Part shown: positions 1 to 7,001 of the stretch, in pieces
Numbering within the stretch: position 1 is the stretch's first letter
Layout of the letters: each line of letters starts with the position of its first letter
Origin: CF-118 sp035689345
Lineage (GTDB): Bacteria > Chloroflexota > Dormibacteria > Dormibacterales > Dormibacteraceae
DNA length: 8,665 nucleotides
NCBI GenBank assembly: GCA_035689345.1
Contig: DASSLR010000057.1
Span: 1 to 8,665 of the forward strand
Reading direction: 5' to 3'
Notes under the pieces: generated by a model
The model's input: only the letters and a program-made list of their open reading frames with translations
The model's database searches: none
Told to the model about the DNA's origin: nothing
Program-made: the position numbers and the translations under genes

Positions 1-46
1 GCCCTGGCGTCTCCCCGAGCCCGGTCCCGACGCCCAGCCCATCCGC

Positions 47-568
47 CTAGAGGAGCTTGAGCGCGCGGGCGGCGCGCACGAGCGTGGTGACCGAGGTCGA
101 GTGCGCGATCTCTCCCGTGATGGCCGCCTCCAGTGCTTCGGTCAGCGGAAGGCGCTGCACCTCCATGTCCTGCTCGTACGCCTCGAGGTTCCGCGCCGCC
201 TCGGTGAGCCCCTCCCCCAGAAACATGTGCGCGGTACCTGTCAGGATCGCGGCACCGTGCGCCACACCGAGCGAGGTCAATCGCTCGGCCCGCAACCCGG
301 TCTCCTCCGCCAGCTCGCGCCGCGCCCCCTCGGCGGGATCCTCGTCCTGCGCGAGCGTGCCGGCCGGGACCTCCCACGACGACGCGTCCCACGCGTGGCG
401 CCACTGGCGCACCAGCACCGTGTCACCGTTGTCGAAGAGCGGAACCACGAACACCGAGTCGGGGTTCATCACGACGACGTAACCGACCTCCTCGCCGGAG
501 GGCAACCGGATCACGTCGTCGCGGACCGCGAAACGGCCCTTGCGCCCGGCCTCTTTCTGGGACAGCAC
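47..568 (-). CDS. Nudix hydrolase, ADP-ribose pyrophosphatase-like
   Basis: This 173-residue protein carries a complete Nudix box, G-x5-E-x7-R-E-L-x-E-E-x-G-L, at residues 70-92 (GTLAQDE...RRELAEETGL). The box binds Mg2+ and cleaves nucleoside diphosphates linked to another moiety. The segment just before it, QWRHAWDASSWEVPAG (55-70), matches the QYRH...ELPAG pattern of ADP-ribose pyrophosphatases, so ADP-ribose or a similar nucleotide sugar is the likely substrate. The exact substrate cannot be read from sequence. The protein should be cytosolic; no signal peptide or membrane segment is seen. It is the last gene of the purD-purE-pycB-accC run. The GTG at 568 is the first canonical start and has no clear Shine-Dalgarno sequence. 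The frame stays open upstream and encodes plausible family sequence (RPFEV directly before the GTG). An in-frame CTG at 610-608 overlaps the accC stop as CTGA and may be the true start, giving 187 residues. Function class is confident; the start is uncertain. Confidence 0.9.
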   Translation of the reverse strand: MLSQKEAGRKGRFAVRDDVIRLPSGEEVGYVVVMNPDSVFVVPLFDNGDTVLVRQWRHAWDASSWEVPAGTLAQDEDPAEGARRELAEETGLRAERLTSLGVAHGAAILTGTAHMFLGEGLTEAARNLEAYEQDMEVQRLPLTEALEAAITGEIAHSTSVTTLVRAARALKLL

Positions 569-606
569 TTCGAACGGCCGACCCGAGCCCGGATGCCTGA
601 GCTTGC

Positions 607-2073
607 TCAGCTGTGCCTCACGATCGCGCTCACCGCGGCCGCCGCAGCCGCGACGTGCCGCGGGTCAGGCCCGTAGTCGAACGGCGACTCCTCCGCGGCC
701 AGTGCCTTCGCCTGGTGGACCAGCTCCGGGTGCTCCTCGATGAAGCGCGTGCTCAGGTAGCCGGCGCGAAAGTCGGCGCTGTCGAGGATCGCGCGATGGT
801 AGGGGATGGTGGTCGCCGGGCCGACGACCACGAACTCGCGGAGCGCGCGCTTCGCGCGGGCGATCGCCTCGGCGCGGTCGGCGCCGTGGACGATGAGCTT
901 CGCCACCAGCGAGTCGTAGTTCGGCGGCACCTCGGATCCTGGGCCGAACCCCGAGTCGACGCGCACTCCCGGCCCGGCGGGCGCCACCCAGCGCGCGATG
1001 CGCTTCGGGTTGGGCATGAACTTGCGCGTCGGGTCCTCGGCGTTGATGCGCATCTCGATCGCGTGGCCGGACCACGTGATGTCGTGCTGCGTGAAGCTCA
1101 GCTCCATGCCCGACGCGACGCGGATCTGCTCCTTGACCAGGTCGACGCCGGTCACGGCCTCGGTGATCGGATGCTCCACCTGCAGCCGGGCATTGACCTC
1201 GAGGAAGAAGAACTCGCCGTCACTGAACATGAACTCCACCGTGCCCGCGTTCACGTATCCGGCCGCGGTGACCGCGCGGATCGCCGCGTCGCCCATCGCC
1301 GCGCGAAGCTCAGGCGTGATGGCGGGAGAAGGCGTCTCCTCCATGATCTTCTGGTGCCGGCGCTGGATCGAGCACTCGCGCTCGCCCAGGTGCACCGCGT
1401 TGCCGTGCTGGTCGCAGATGACCTGGATCTCGATGTGGCGAGGCTTGCGGATGTAGCGCTCGAGATAGACAGTCGGGTCGCCGAACGCCGACCGCGCGGC
1501 CTGGTGGCTGCTCTCCACGGCGGCCACGAGCTCGTTCTCCGACTCGACCACCTTCATGCCGATGCCGCCACCGCCGCCCGACGGCTTGACCATGATCGGA
1601 AAGCCGAGCCTGCCCGCGGCGGCCCTCGCGCTCGCCGCGTCGGTCACCGCCCCGCTGCCCTCGGTCACGGGCACGCCGTTCTCGACGGCCAGCTGGCGTG
1701 CGGCCAGCTTGGACCCGAGCGCGCGCATCGCGGACGCCGGCGGGCCGATGAACTGGATGCCAGCGGCCGTGCACGCGTCCGGAAAAGCCGGCTTCTCGGA
1801 CAGGAAGCCATAGCCCGGGTGAATGGCCTCGGCGCCGCAGTCGCTCGCGGTCTTCACGATGCGGTCGACCTGCAGGTACGACTCGGCCGGCGCCGCCGCG
1901 CCGATGTGATGGGCCTCGTCGGCGTAGCGCACGTGGATGGCGTTGCGGTCGGCGTCGGAGTAGACCGCCGCGGTGGCGATGCCCATCTCGCGGCACGCGC
2001 GCATCACGCGGATGGCGATCTCGCCGCGGTTGGCGACGAGGATCTTCTTGAAGAGCTTCGGACGGGAGATCAT
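607..2073 (-). CDS. accC: Biotin carboxylase subunit (AccC/PycA-like)
   Basis: ATP-grasp enzyme that carboxylates the biotin of a carrier protein using ATP and bicarbonate. Its 488 residues show the expected order: N-terminal ILVANRGEIAIR (11-22), HPGYGFLSE (85-93), the ATP-grasp lysine and glycine loop MVKPSGGGGGIGM (161-173), ERECSIQRRHQKIMEE (231-246) and FLEVNARLQVEHP (290-302), which holds the Mg-ATP glutamates and the catalytic Asn/Arg region. It is longer than the usual ~450 residues because of an Ala-rich C-terminal tail after about residue 455. The glycine loop has Ile where many relatives have Lys or Arg. The ATG start overlaps the stop of pycB by 4 bp (ATGA), which suggests translational coupling. 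The next gene upstream supplies carboxyltransferase and biotin carrier domains, so this is most likely the biotin carboxylase subunit (PycA) of a two-subunit pyruvate carboxylase. Use in an acetyl- or propionyl-CoA carboxylase is a less likely alternative. Cytosolic. Confidence 0.95.
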   Translation of the reverse strand: MISRPKLFKKILVANRGEIAIRVMRACREMGIATAAVYSDADRNAIHVRYADEAHHIGAAAPAESYLQVDRIVKTASDCGAEAIHPGYGFLSEKPAFPDACTAAGIQFIGPPASAMRALGSKLAARQLAVENGVPVTEGSGAVTDAASARAAAGRLGFPIMVKPSGGGGGIGMKVVESENELVAAVESSHQAARSAFGDPTVYLERYIRKPRHIEIQVICDQHGNAVHLGERECSIQRRHQKIMEETPSPAITPELRAAMGDAAIRAVTAAGYVNAGTVEFMFSDGEFFFLEVNARLQVEHPITEAVTGVDLVKEQIRVASGMELSFTQHDITWSGHAIEMRINAEDPTRKFMPNPKRIARWVAPAGPGVRVDSGFGPGSEVPPNYDSLVAKLIVHGADRAEAIARAKRALREFVVVGPATTIPYHRAILDSADFRAGYLSTRFIEEHPELVHQAKALAAEESPFDYGPDPRHVAAAAAAVSAIVRHS

Positions 2074-3881
2074 CCGATGGCGATCAGCGGCTGATTCGGT
2101 CCGACGACCTCGCCTTCCTTCACGTAGATGCTCTGAACCTTGCCGGCCACGGTTGTGACGATGTCGTTCTGCATCTTCATCGCCTCGAGCACGGCGACCA
2201 CGTCGCCGAGCTTCACGTCGTCGCCTGCCTTGATCGGGATCTTGACGATGAGCCCCTGCATCGGCGCGATCACGGTGCCCTCACCGGACTTCGGAGCTGG
2301 CTTCGACTCTTGCGCGGCCGCGGGCGCGGCTGACGGCGGCGCGGCGGCGGTGACGGCCATGCCCGCACCCGTGACCCGGACCTTGAAAACCTCGCCGTCG
2401 ACTTCCACGTCGAACTCCGCGGTCGATGCGGGCGCCGCAGGAGGGGGCTCGGCCGCAACGGGCGCGGGCTCCGGCGCGGGCGCGGGCGCCGATGCCGCTG
2501 CCTCTTCTCTCTTCGCGCGCGGCTTGGCGGGCTTTTCCGCGCCGCGGCGGTGGTAAGCGGGCGCGAGGCTGGGAAACAGCAGCTGGATGAGCACTGCGTC
2601 GTCGGTGGGTTCCTGGCCCATCTTGCGCACCTGCGCCCGGGCCAGGTCGACCTGCGGCTCGAGCAGGTCCGCGGGCCGGATCGTGATCGGCTCCTCCCGC
2701 CCGAGCACGAGGCGCCTCAGCTCGGGGTCGGCGGGCACCGGCGGCCGCCCGTACAGGCCCTGGAGATAGTCCTTCAGCTCCTGCGTCACGGTGGCGTAGC
2801 GCTCGCCGCCGATGACGTTGTAGACGGCCTGGGTCGCGATCATCTGGCGCAGCGGCGCGACCAGCGGCGGATACCCGAGCTCGAGCCGGACGCGGTTCGC
2901 CTCGTCGAGCACGTCGGCGATGCGAGCGCCGGCCTCGTGCGAGCCGAGCTGGCGGAAGATGTCCTCGAGCATCAGGCCCGGCATGTGGTAGCGAAGGATG
3001 TCGGCGTCGACGCGATCGGCGACCGGGCTCAGGTCCGACTGGTGCGCGCGCTTCAACGTCTCGAGCGCGTTGTTCGCGTCCCACATCTTTTCGAGGTCGA
3101 GCGCCGTGTCGTACTCGCCTCCCTGCAGCGCGGCGACGACGCTTTCTGCGGCCGGCTGCGACGTGCCCCACGCGAGCGGCGACATCGCCACGTCCAGCAC
3201 GTCGGCGCCGGCCTCGACCGCGGCCATGTACGCCATCGGCGCCATGCCGCTCGAGCAGTGCGAGTGCACGTCGACCGGAATCTTCACCGTCTGCTTCAGC
3301 GCCGCGACCAGCTCCCATGTCGCCTGCGGGCTAAGAAGCCCGGACGTGTCCTTGATCACGACCTCGTGGCAGCCCATCTTCTCGAGACCCTTCGCGAGCG
3401 AGCACCAGCCCTCGATGTTGTGCGCGGGCGAGATGGCGTAACAGAGCGCGCCCTGCACCCGCTTCTTCGCCTTGAGCACCGCGGCGATCGCCGTCTCCAT
3501 GTTGCGCAGGTCGTTGAGGGGGTCGAAGACCCGGAACACGTCGACGCCGCAGCCGGCGGCGTGCTTGACGAACAGCTCGACCGCATCGTCGGCGAAGTTG
3601 CGGTTGGCGACGAGGTTCTGGCCGCGGATCAGCGCCTGGATCGGAGTCTCTGGCGTCGCGTGCGCGACGCGGCGGATGTACTCCCATGGGTCCTCGCCGC
3701 GGCGCACCTGGATCTCGAAGGTGGCGCCGCCGACCGCCTCCATGGCGGCGAAGCCGACGCCGTCCATCATCGCCGCGACGGGCACGATCTCGTCGCCGGT
3801 CAGCGCGCTGCCGAGGAGGGACTGGTTGCCGTCCCTGAAGGTCGTGTCGACCAGCCGGAGGCGGCCCTTTTTCTTCTTCAC
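2070..3881 (-). CDS. pycB: Pyruvate carboxylase subunit B-like: carboxyltransferase plus biotin carrier domain
   Basis: 603 residues from a GTG start. Residues ~8-300 form the DRE-TIM carboxyltransferase barrel: DTTFRDGNQ (12-20, with substrate Arg16, metal Asp17 and Gln20), IKDTSG (metal-site Lys177), HSH (His206/His208) and GTSQP (Thr240, the proton-transfer position in pyruvate carboxylases). A helical domain typical of PycB/OadA follows (LGYPPLVAP..TQAVYNVIGGERY, ~335-362). Then comes an Ala/Pro-rich linker (~448-535) and a biotinyl domain ending in EAMKM, with biotin lysine at 569, 35 residues from the C-terminus. With the adjacent biotin carboxylase it should make oxaloacetate from pyruvate. 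2-Oxoglutarate carboxylase and oxaloacetate decarboxylase alpha are alternatives, but no Na+-pump beta or gamma subunit is present. The GTG overlaps the purE stop as GTGA. The frame is open further upstream across purE, but homology begins only at the GTG. No good Shine-Dalgarno sequence is seen, so coupling to purE is likely. Confidence 0.92.
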   Translation of the reverse strand: MKKKKGRLRLVDTTFRDGNQSLLGSALTGDEIVPVAAMMDGVGFAAMEAVGGATFEIQVRRGEDPWEYIRRVAHATPETPIQALIRGQNLVANRNFADDAVELFVKHAAGCGVDVFRVFDPLNDLRNMETAIAAVLKAKKRVQGALCYAISPAHNIEGWCSLAKGLEKMGCHEVVIKDTSGLLSPQATWELVAALKQTVKIPVDVHSHCSSGMAPMAYMAAVEAGADVLDVAMSPLAWGTSQPAAESVVAALQGGEYDTALDLEKMWDANNALETLKRAHQSDLSPVADRVDADILRYHMPGLMLEDIFRQLGSHEAGARIADVLDEANRVRLELGYPPLVAPLRQMIATQAVYNVIGGERYATVTQELKDYLQGLYGRPPVPADPELRRLVLGREEPITIRPADLLEPQVDLARAQVRKMGQEPTDDAVLIQLLFPSLAPAYHRRGAEKPAKPRAKREEAAASAPAPAPEPAPVAAEPPPAAPASTAEFDVEVDGEVFKVRVTGAGMAVTAAAPPSAAPAAAQESKPAPKSGEGTVIAPMQGLIVKIPIKAGDDVKLGDVVAVLEAMKMQNDIVTTVAGKVQSIYVKEGEVVGPNQPLIAIG

Positions 3882-4339
3882 GGCGCCGCCAGCGCGGTTC
3901 GCTTCTCTAGATGGCGCTGCTGGACCTCGCCGTCGGTGACGGCGAGGATGCGCGCGGCGAGCCAGGCCGCGTTCTTGGCGCCGGCCTCGCCGATGGCCAC
4001 CGTCGCCACGGGGATCCCGGCGGGCATCTGCACGATCGAATAGAGCGAGTCGACGCCGCCCAGGTGCTGCGTCGGCACAGGCACGCCGATGACGGGGAGG
4101 TCGGTCCACGCGGCGACCACGCCAGGAAGGTGGGCGGCGCCGCCGGCGGCGGCGATGACGACCTTCAGGCCGCGCTCGCGCGCGCTCGTGGCCCACTCCA
4201 TGACGCCCCGCGGGTTGCGGTGCGCCGAGCAGACCTTGACTTCGTTCGCGATTCCCAGCTCGTCCAGGACCTTGACGCACGACTCCATCAGCGGCAGGTC
4301 GGATTTCGAGCCGAGGATGACCCCAACGACTGGCTGCAC
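3878..4339 (-). CDS. purE: N5-carboxyaminoimidazole ribonucleotide mutase (PurE)
   Basis: 153 residues, the normal size for a single-domain PurE, which forms 4-carboxy-5-aminoimidazole ribonucleotide in de novo purine synthesis. Signature motifs are the nucleotide-binding GSKSD (10-14), SAHR with catalytic His40 (38-41), AGGAAHLPG (65-73) and SLYSIVQMPAGIPVATVAIG (98-117). The SAHR-N-P sequence replaces the more usual SAHR-T-P. The GTG start shares its first G with the TAG stop of purD (TAGTG), and a strong GGAGG Shine-Dalgarno sequence lies 7 bases upstream inside purD. Bacterial class I PurE normally acts after PurK, the ATP-dependent N5-CAIR synthetase, but no purK is next to it here. purK must be elsewhere, or this enzyme uses AIR and CO2 directly like class II enzymes; sequence alone does not decide. 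The 3' end overlaps pycB by 4 bp. Confidence 0.96.
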   Translation of the reverse strand: MQPVVGVILGSKSDLPLMESCVKVLDELGIANEVKVCSAHRNPRGVMEWATSARERGLKVVIAAAGGAAHLPGVVAAWTDLPVIGVPVPTQHLGGVDSLYSIVQMPAGIPVATVAIGEAGAKNAAWLAARILAVTDGEVQQRHLEKRTALAAP

Positions 4340-5610
4340 TAAACGGCCTCCAGGGCGATGTCCGTTCGGAAGAAGGCTCCTTCGAATCGTACCTGCCGGG
4401 CGCCGGACAGCGCCGTCTCGCGAGCTTCGGCCACCGTGTCGCCGAGGGCGACGGTGGTGACGACGCGCCCGCCGTCGGTCACCAGGCCGCGCGCGACATC
4501 GAAGCGAGTCCCGCCGTGGAAGACCAGCACCCCCCGCGGCATGTCGGCGAGACCGCGGATCGGGAAGCCGGTCTGCATCAGGGCCTCATCGGGATAGTGG
4601 GCCGAGGCGACGACCACCCCGACGCAGGCGCGGTCGCTCCAGCGCAGGGCGGGGTGGGCGGCCAGGTCGCCCTTCGCCGCCGCGAGCGCGAGCGCCACGA
4701 AATCGGACTCCAGGCGCGGCAGGACTACCTGCGACTCGGGGTCGCCGAAGCGCGCGTTGAACTCCAGGGCGCGCACGCCTGATGCGGTGAGCATCACGCC
4801 CGCGTAGAGCACGCCGCGGAACTCCGCGCCTTGCGCGGCAAGCGCGCGGACGGCCGGGCGGAGAACCTTCTGGACGACGCCCTCGACGACCGCGCCGTCC
4901 ACCTTGAGCGGCGGCGAGTACGCGCCCATGCCGCCCGTGTTCGGCCCCGTGTCGCCGTCGCGCGCGCGCTTGAAATCGCGTGCGGGTGCCAGGGCGATCA
5001 CCTCGGTGCCGTCGGTGACGGCGAGCACCGAGAGCTCCGGGCCTTCGAGCCGCTCTTCCACGACGACGGTGGCGCCGCTCTTGCCAAACCGCCCCTCCAC
5101 CAGCATCGCGTCGATGGCGCCGTCGGACTCCTCCGCGCTGCCGCAAACGATCACGCCCTTGCCGCGGGCGAGCCCGTCGGCCTTCACCGCCACGCGGCCG
5201 CCGCGTGCGCGGGCCCATGCCTTCGCCGGAGCGGGCGTCGTGAAGGTGTCGAAGTCGGCGGTGGGGATGCCCGCCTCTCGCATCAGCGTCTTCGCGAACG
5301 ACTTGCTCGTCTCGATGCGGCCGGCGGCGCGGTTGGGCCCGAACACGTTGAAGCCTGCGTCGCGCAGCGCGTCGCCGAGACCGGCATCGACCGCGGCCTC
5401 GGGACCGAGGACGACGAGGCCGAAGCGCTCACGCTTGGCGAGCTGCATCATGCGCACGACGTCGGTCGCCGCGACGGGCTCGTTGCGCGCCATGCCGCCT
5501 GTGCCGCCGTTGCCCGGCGCGCAGAAGACACGCTCGACGAGGCTTGACTGCACGCACTTCCACACGAGCGCGTGCTCGCGCGCGCCGGAGCCGACGACGA
5601 GGACCTTCAC
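4339..5610 (-). CDS. purD: Phosphoribosylamine-glycine ligase (GARS, PurD)
   Basis: 423 residues, full length for PurD, an ATP-grasp ligase that joins phosphoribosylamine and glycine with ATP to give glycinamide ribonucleotide, the second step of purine synthesis. Motifs in order: GSGAREHAL (7-15), APGNGG (31-36), GPE (69-71), the ATP-binding KADGLARGKGV (143-153), the PurD signature GDTGPNTGGMGAYSP (219-233) and EFNARFGDPE (283-292). The GTG at 5610 gives the canonical MKVLVVGSGAREHAL start. No Shine-Dalgarno sequence is evident. The 54-bp gap to the divergent plus-strand gene probably holds the promoter of the whole purD-purE-pycB-accC-Nudix run, and purD may have a very short leader. The gene ends in TAG, overlapping the purE GTG by one base. 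Confidence 0.96.
   Translation of the reverse strand: MKVLVVGSGAREHALVWKCVQSSLVERVFCAPGNGGTGGMARNEPVAATDVVRMMQLAKRERFGLVVLGPEAAVDAGLGDALRDAGFNVFGPNRAAGRIETSKSFAKTLMREAGIPTADFDTFTTPAPAKAWARARGGRVAVKADGLARGKGVIVCGSAEESDGAIDAMLVEGRFGKSGATVVVEERLEGPELSVLAVTDGTEVIALAPARDFKRARDGDTGPNTGGMGAYSPPLKVDGAVVEGVVQKVLRPAVRALAAQGAEFRGVLYAGVMLTASGVRALEFNARFGDPESQVVLPRLESDFVALALAAAKGDLAAHPALRWSDRACVGVVVASAHYPDEALMQTGFPIRGLADMPRGVLVFHGGTRFDVARGLVTDGGRVVTTVALGDTVAEARETALSGARQVRFEGAFFRTDIALEAV
4347..4351 (-). promoter_or_regulatory. Shine-Dalgarno sequence of purE
   Basis: On the minus strand GGAGG lies 7 bases before the purE GTG, inside the last codons of purD. It is the only strong ribosome binding site among the operon junctions; purD, pycB, accC and the Nudix gene lack an obvious one. 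It supports the GTG at 4339 as the purE start and independent ribosome loading at purE. Confidence 0.75.
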
Positions 5611-5664
5611 CGCCGGATCAGATTAGGGCGCAACCTTCGCCCGCCGCCGGCCGTTTGGTTGGCG

Positions 5665-6267
5665 ATGGATTACCGAGCTTCGTGGGAGGCGTGGGCCGAG
5701 AAGGAGTACCTCCTGCCGGTTGCTGCCCGTGCCGCCGCGCAGGCCGCCATCGCGGCCGCCGCTTCAGGTGCCGGTTCGTGGAACGCCAGAATCGCAGGCC
5801 ATCGAGCGGCGGTTGCGGCAGGCGATGAGTACGTCTGCAAGCCTGACCACGTCGGGATCGCCATCGCCCTGGTCGTGGTCCTGTTCTTCATGCTCGTCCC
5901 CGCCACGCTGGCGGGCTTGAGCGTCAACCCCGCCGTCGGGGGTTTTCTGATGCTGGCCGCTGCTGTCGCGCTGCCGGTGCTCGGCGTTTTCGCTCTGCTT
6001 CGAGTCAAGAGGAACTCGTGCTTCTTCGTGAACCGAGAGATCGTCGGCCGGCGCGACTGGCGTGGCCGCACGATGGCGGCGGCTCCAAGGTCAATGGTGA
6101 CGTCGGTTGATGTGCGGCAAGGAAGCTGGGATCGGGTCTTGCTTGATGACGAACCACAGGAGACCGTCGTAGAGGTCCAGGCGGGACGTGCTTCGATGCG
6201 CGCCACCTCGACGGTGTGGTGGTCGAACTCGCGGATGAAGGAATTCGCCGCGGTGGCGAAACCCTAG
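5665..6267 (+). CDS. Hypothetical two-helix membrane protein with possible PH-like C-terminal domain
   Basis: 200 residues from ATG. I do not recognise the family. The N-terminus (1-60) is Ala-rich and probably helical. Two hydrophobic helices follow, ~62-86 (HVGIAIALVVVLFFMLVPAT) and ~91-113, separated by a short loop. The basic LLRVKR motif after helix 2 suggests a cytosolic C-terminus. The tail (~118-200) has alternating beta-type segments: CFFVNREIVGRRDW, MVTSVDVRQGSWDRVLL and ETVVEVQAG. This arrangement of a two-helix hairpin plus a small beta domain resembles bacterial PH-like (bPH) membrane proteins, but that is a weak structural impression. It is divergent from purD (54-bp gap) and convergent with the cyclase-like gene, sharing the CTAG at 6264-6267 for both stops. 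It is the only real plus-strand gene here, and its third-codon positions look less GC-rich than those of its neighbours. An in-frame TTG at 5659 is an alternative start; no clear Shine-Dalgarno sequence is seen. Confidence 0.75.
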   Translation: MDYRASWEAWAEKEYLLPVAARAAAQAAIAAAASGAGSWNARIAGHRAAVAAGDEYVCKPDHVGIAIALVVVLFFMLVPATLAGLSVNPAVGGFLMLAAAVALPVLGVFALLRVKRNSCFFVNREIVGRRDWRGRTMAAAPRSMVTSVDVRQGSWDRVLLDDEPQETVVEVQAGRASMRATSTVWWSNSRMKEFAAVAKP

Positions 6268-7001
6268 CCGCGCTGGGCGGGCCTCTTCCCGGGACCCAGC
6301 GCTGCGACGTAACGCGACACCGGCACGATTCGCTCCGCCGCGGCGGTGATCACATCGTGCGCGTCGCCCCAGTTGACCACCTCGGTCGACCTGGTCCAGT
6401 AGCGACGCCCGGAGGCGTGCCACGTGCCGTCCTTGCCGCGCAGCTCGCCCAGGTGGTCGAGGGCGGCCTTGGCCCTCGGGTGCTTCGCCTTCCCGAGCAT
6501 CGCCACCGCGCGCAGACCGTGGAAGAAGTCGTAGTGCCAGTAGTGCGGCCAGTGGATGTGCATCCACTCGGAGTCGATCGGCGCGCCCGTACGTGTCGAC
6601 TTGAAGAGCTCGTGCCGCAGCAAGAGCTCGCCCGCGGCCTGGGCCGCGTCCCACGCGCGCTGGTCGCCCGTCTCGCGGTGGTACTCGACCAGGCCCCAGA
6701 TCGGCGCGAGGCTTTCATGGAAGGAGGAATGCGAGGCGCCGGGGCGCCGGTCGCAGTTCCAGCCCCCGTCGGGCCATTGCGCGCGAAGCAGGACCTCGAC
6801 CGTCTGCTTGACCCTCTTGTCGCGGTGCTTCCCGAGCCGCGAGGCCACCGCCAGGGCGTTGCCCTCCATCGAAGCGTGCCGGCGCTCGCGACCGCCGACG
6901 ACGTCGGGGTCGCGACGCGTGACGATCCAGTCGAGCACGTGGTCCGCGGCGCGGTTCGCCTCCAGGCTCGTGCGCGGCACTCCGAGCTCCACCAGCGACA
7001 C
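6264..7001 (-). CDS. Squalene-cyclase/prenyltransferase-like alpha/alpha-toroid protein, function unknown
   Basis: 245 residues from the GTG at 7001, the first canonical start in this frame. The protein shows spaced QW/PFTB-type repeat hallmarks: QWPDGGWN (75-82) and KDGTWHAS (190-197), plus QQPDGGFG upstream of the GTG. Helix-rich segments lie between them (ESLAPIWGLVEYHRETGD, 96-113; WPHYWHYDFFHGLRAVAMLG, 151-170). This is the alpha/alpha-toroid fold of terpene cyclases and protein prenyltransferase beta subunits. It is much shorter than squalene-hopene cyclase, and no DxDD protonation motif is seen, so cyclase activity is not supported. No signal peptide or membrane helix is visible. Recognisable domain sequence continues at least 38 codons upstream of the GTG (see 7002-7115), so the annotated start is probably too short and the true start may be non-canonical. 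It lies downstream of guaA on the same strand after a ~100-bp gap, and its stop shares CTAG with the convergent membrane gene. Confidence 0.8.
   Translation of the reverse strand: MSLVELGVPRTSLEANRAADHVLDWIVTRRDPDVVGGRERRHASMEGNALAVASRLGKHRDKRVKQTVEVLLRAQWPDGGWNCDRRPGASHSSFHESLAPIWGLVEYHRETGDQRAWDAAQAAGELLLRHELFKSTRTGAPIDSEWMHIHWPHYWHYDFFHGLRAVAMLGKAKHPRAKAALDHLGELRGKDGTWHASGRRYWTRSTEVVNWGDAHDVITAAAERIVPVSRYVAALGPGKRPAQRG

Noticed and set aside
1..46. Possible start of another minus-strand gene (ATG at 42) after the Nudix gene
   Set aside because: Only 14 codons are visible (Gly/Ser/Arg-rich), with no Shine-Dalgarno sequence and no recognisable motif; nothing can be supported in these 46 bases.
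2550..4043. Long plus-strand open frames opposite pycB, accC, purD and guaA
   Set aside because: They are Arg/Val/His-rich shadow frames typical of the antisense of GC-rich genes, with no recognisable motif, and the minus-strand genes are secure.
3882..4280. N-terminal extension of pycB by 133 residues to an upstream start
   Set aside because: The extension lies entirely in the purE coding region in another frame, is low-complexity Arg/Gly-rich, and homology to carboxyltransferases begins only just after the GTG at 3881.
5620..5625. TAATCT, a -10-like hexamer upstream of purD on the minus strand
   Set aside because: It lies 9 bases before the GTG and could serve a nearly leaderless transcript, but there is no -35-like hexamer at the right distance, so it is not strong enough to list.
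5670..6206. Minus-strand open frame opposite the plus-strand membrane gene
   Set aside because: Its product is low-complexity Ser/Ala/Thr-rich, while the plus-strand frame shows coherent membrane helices and normal codon use.
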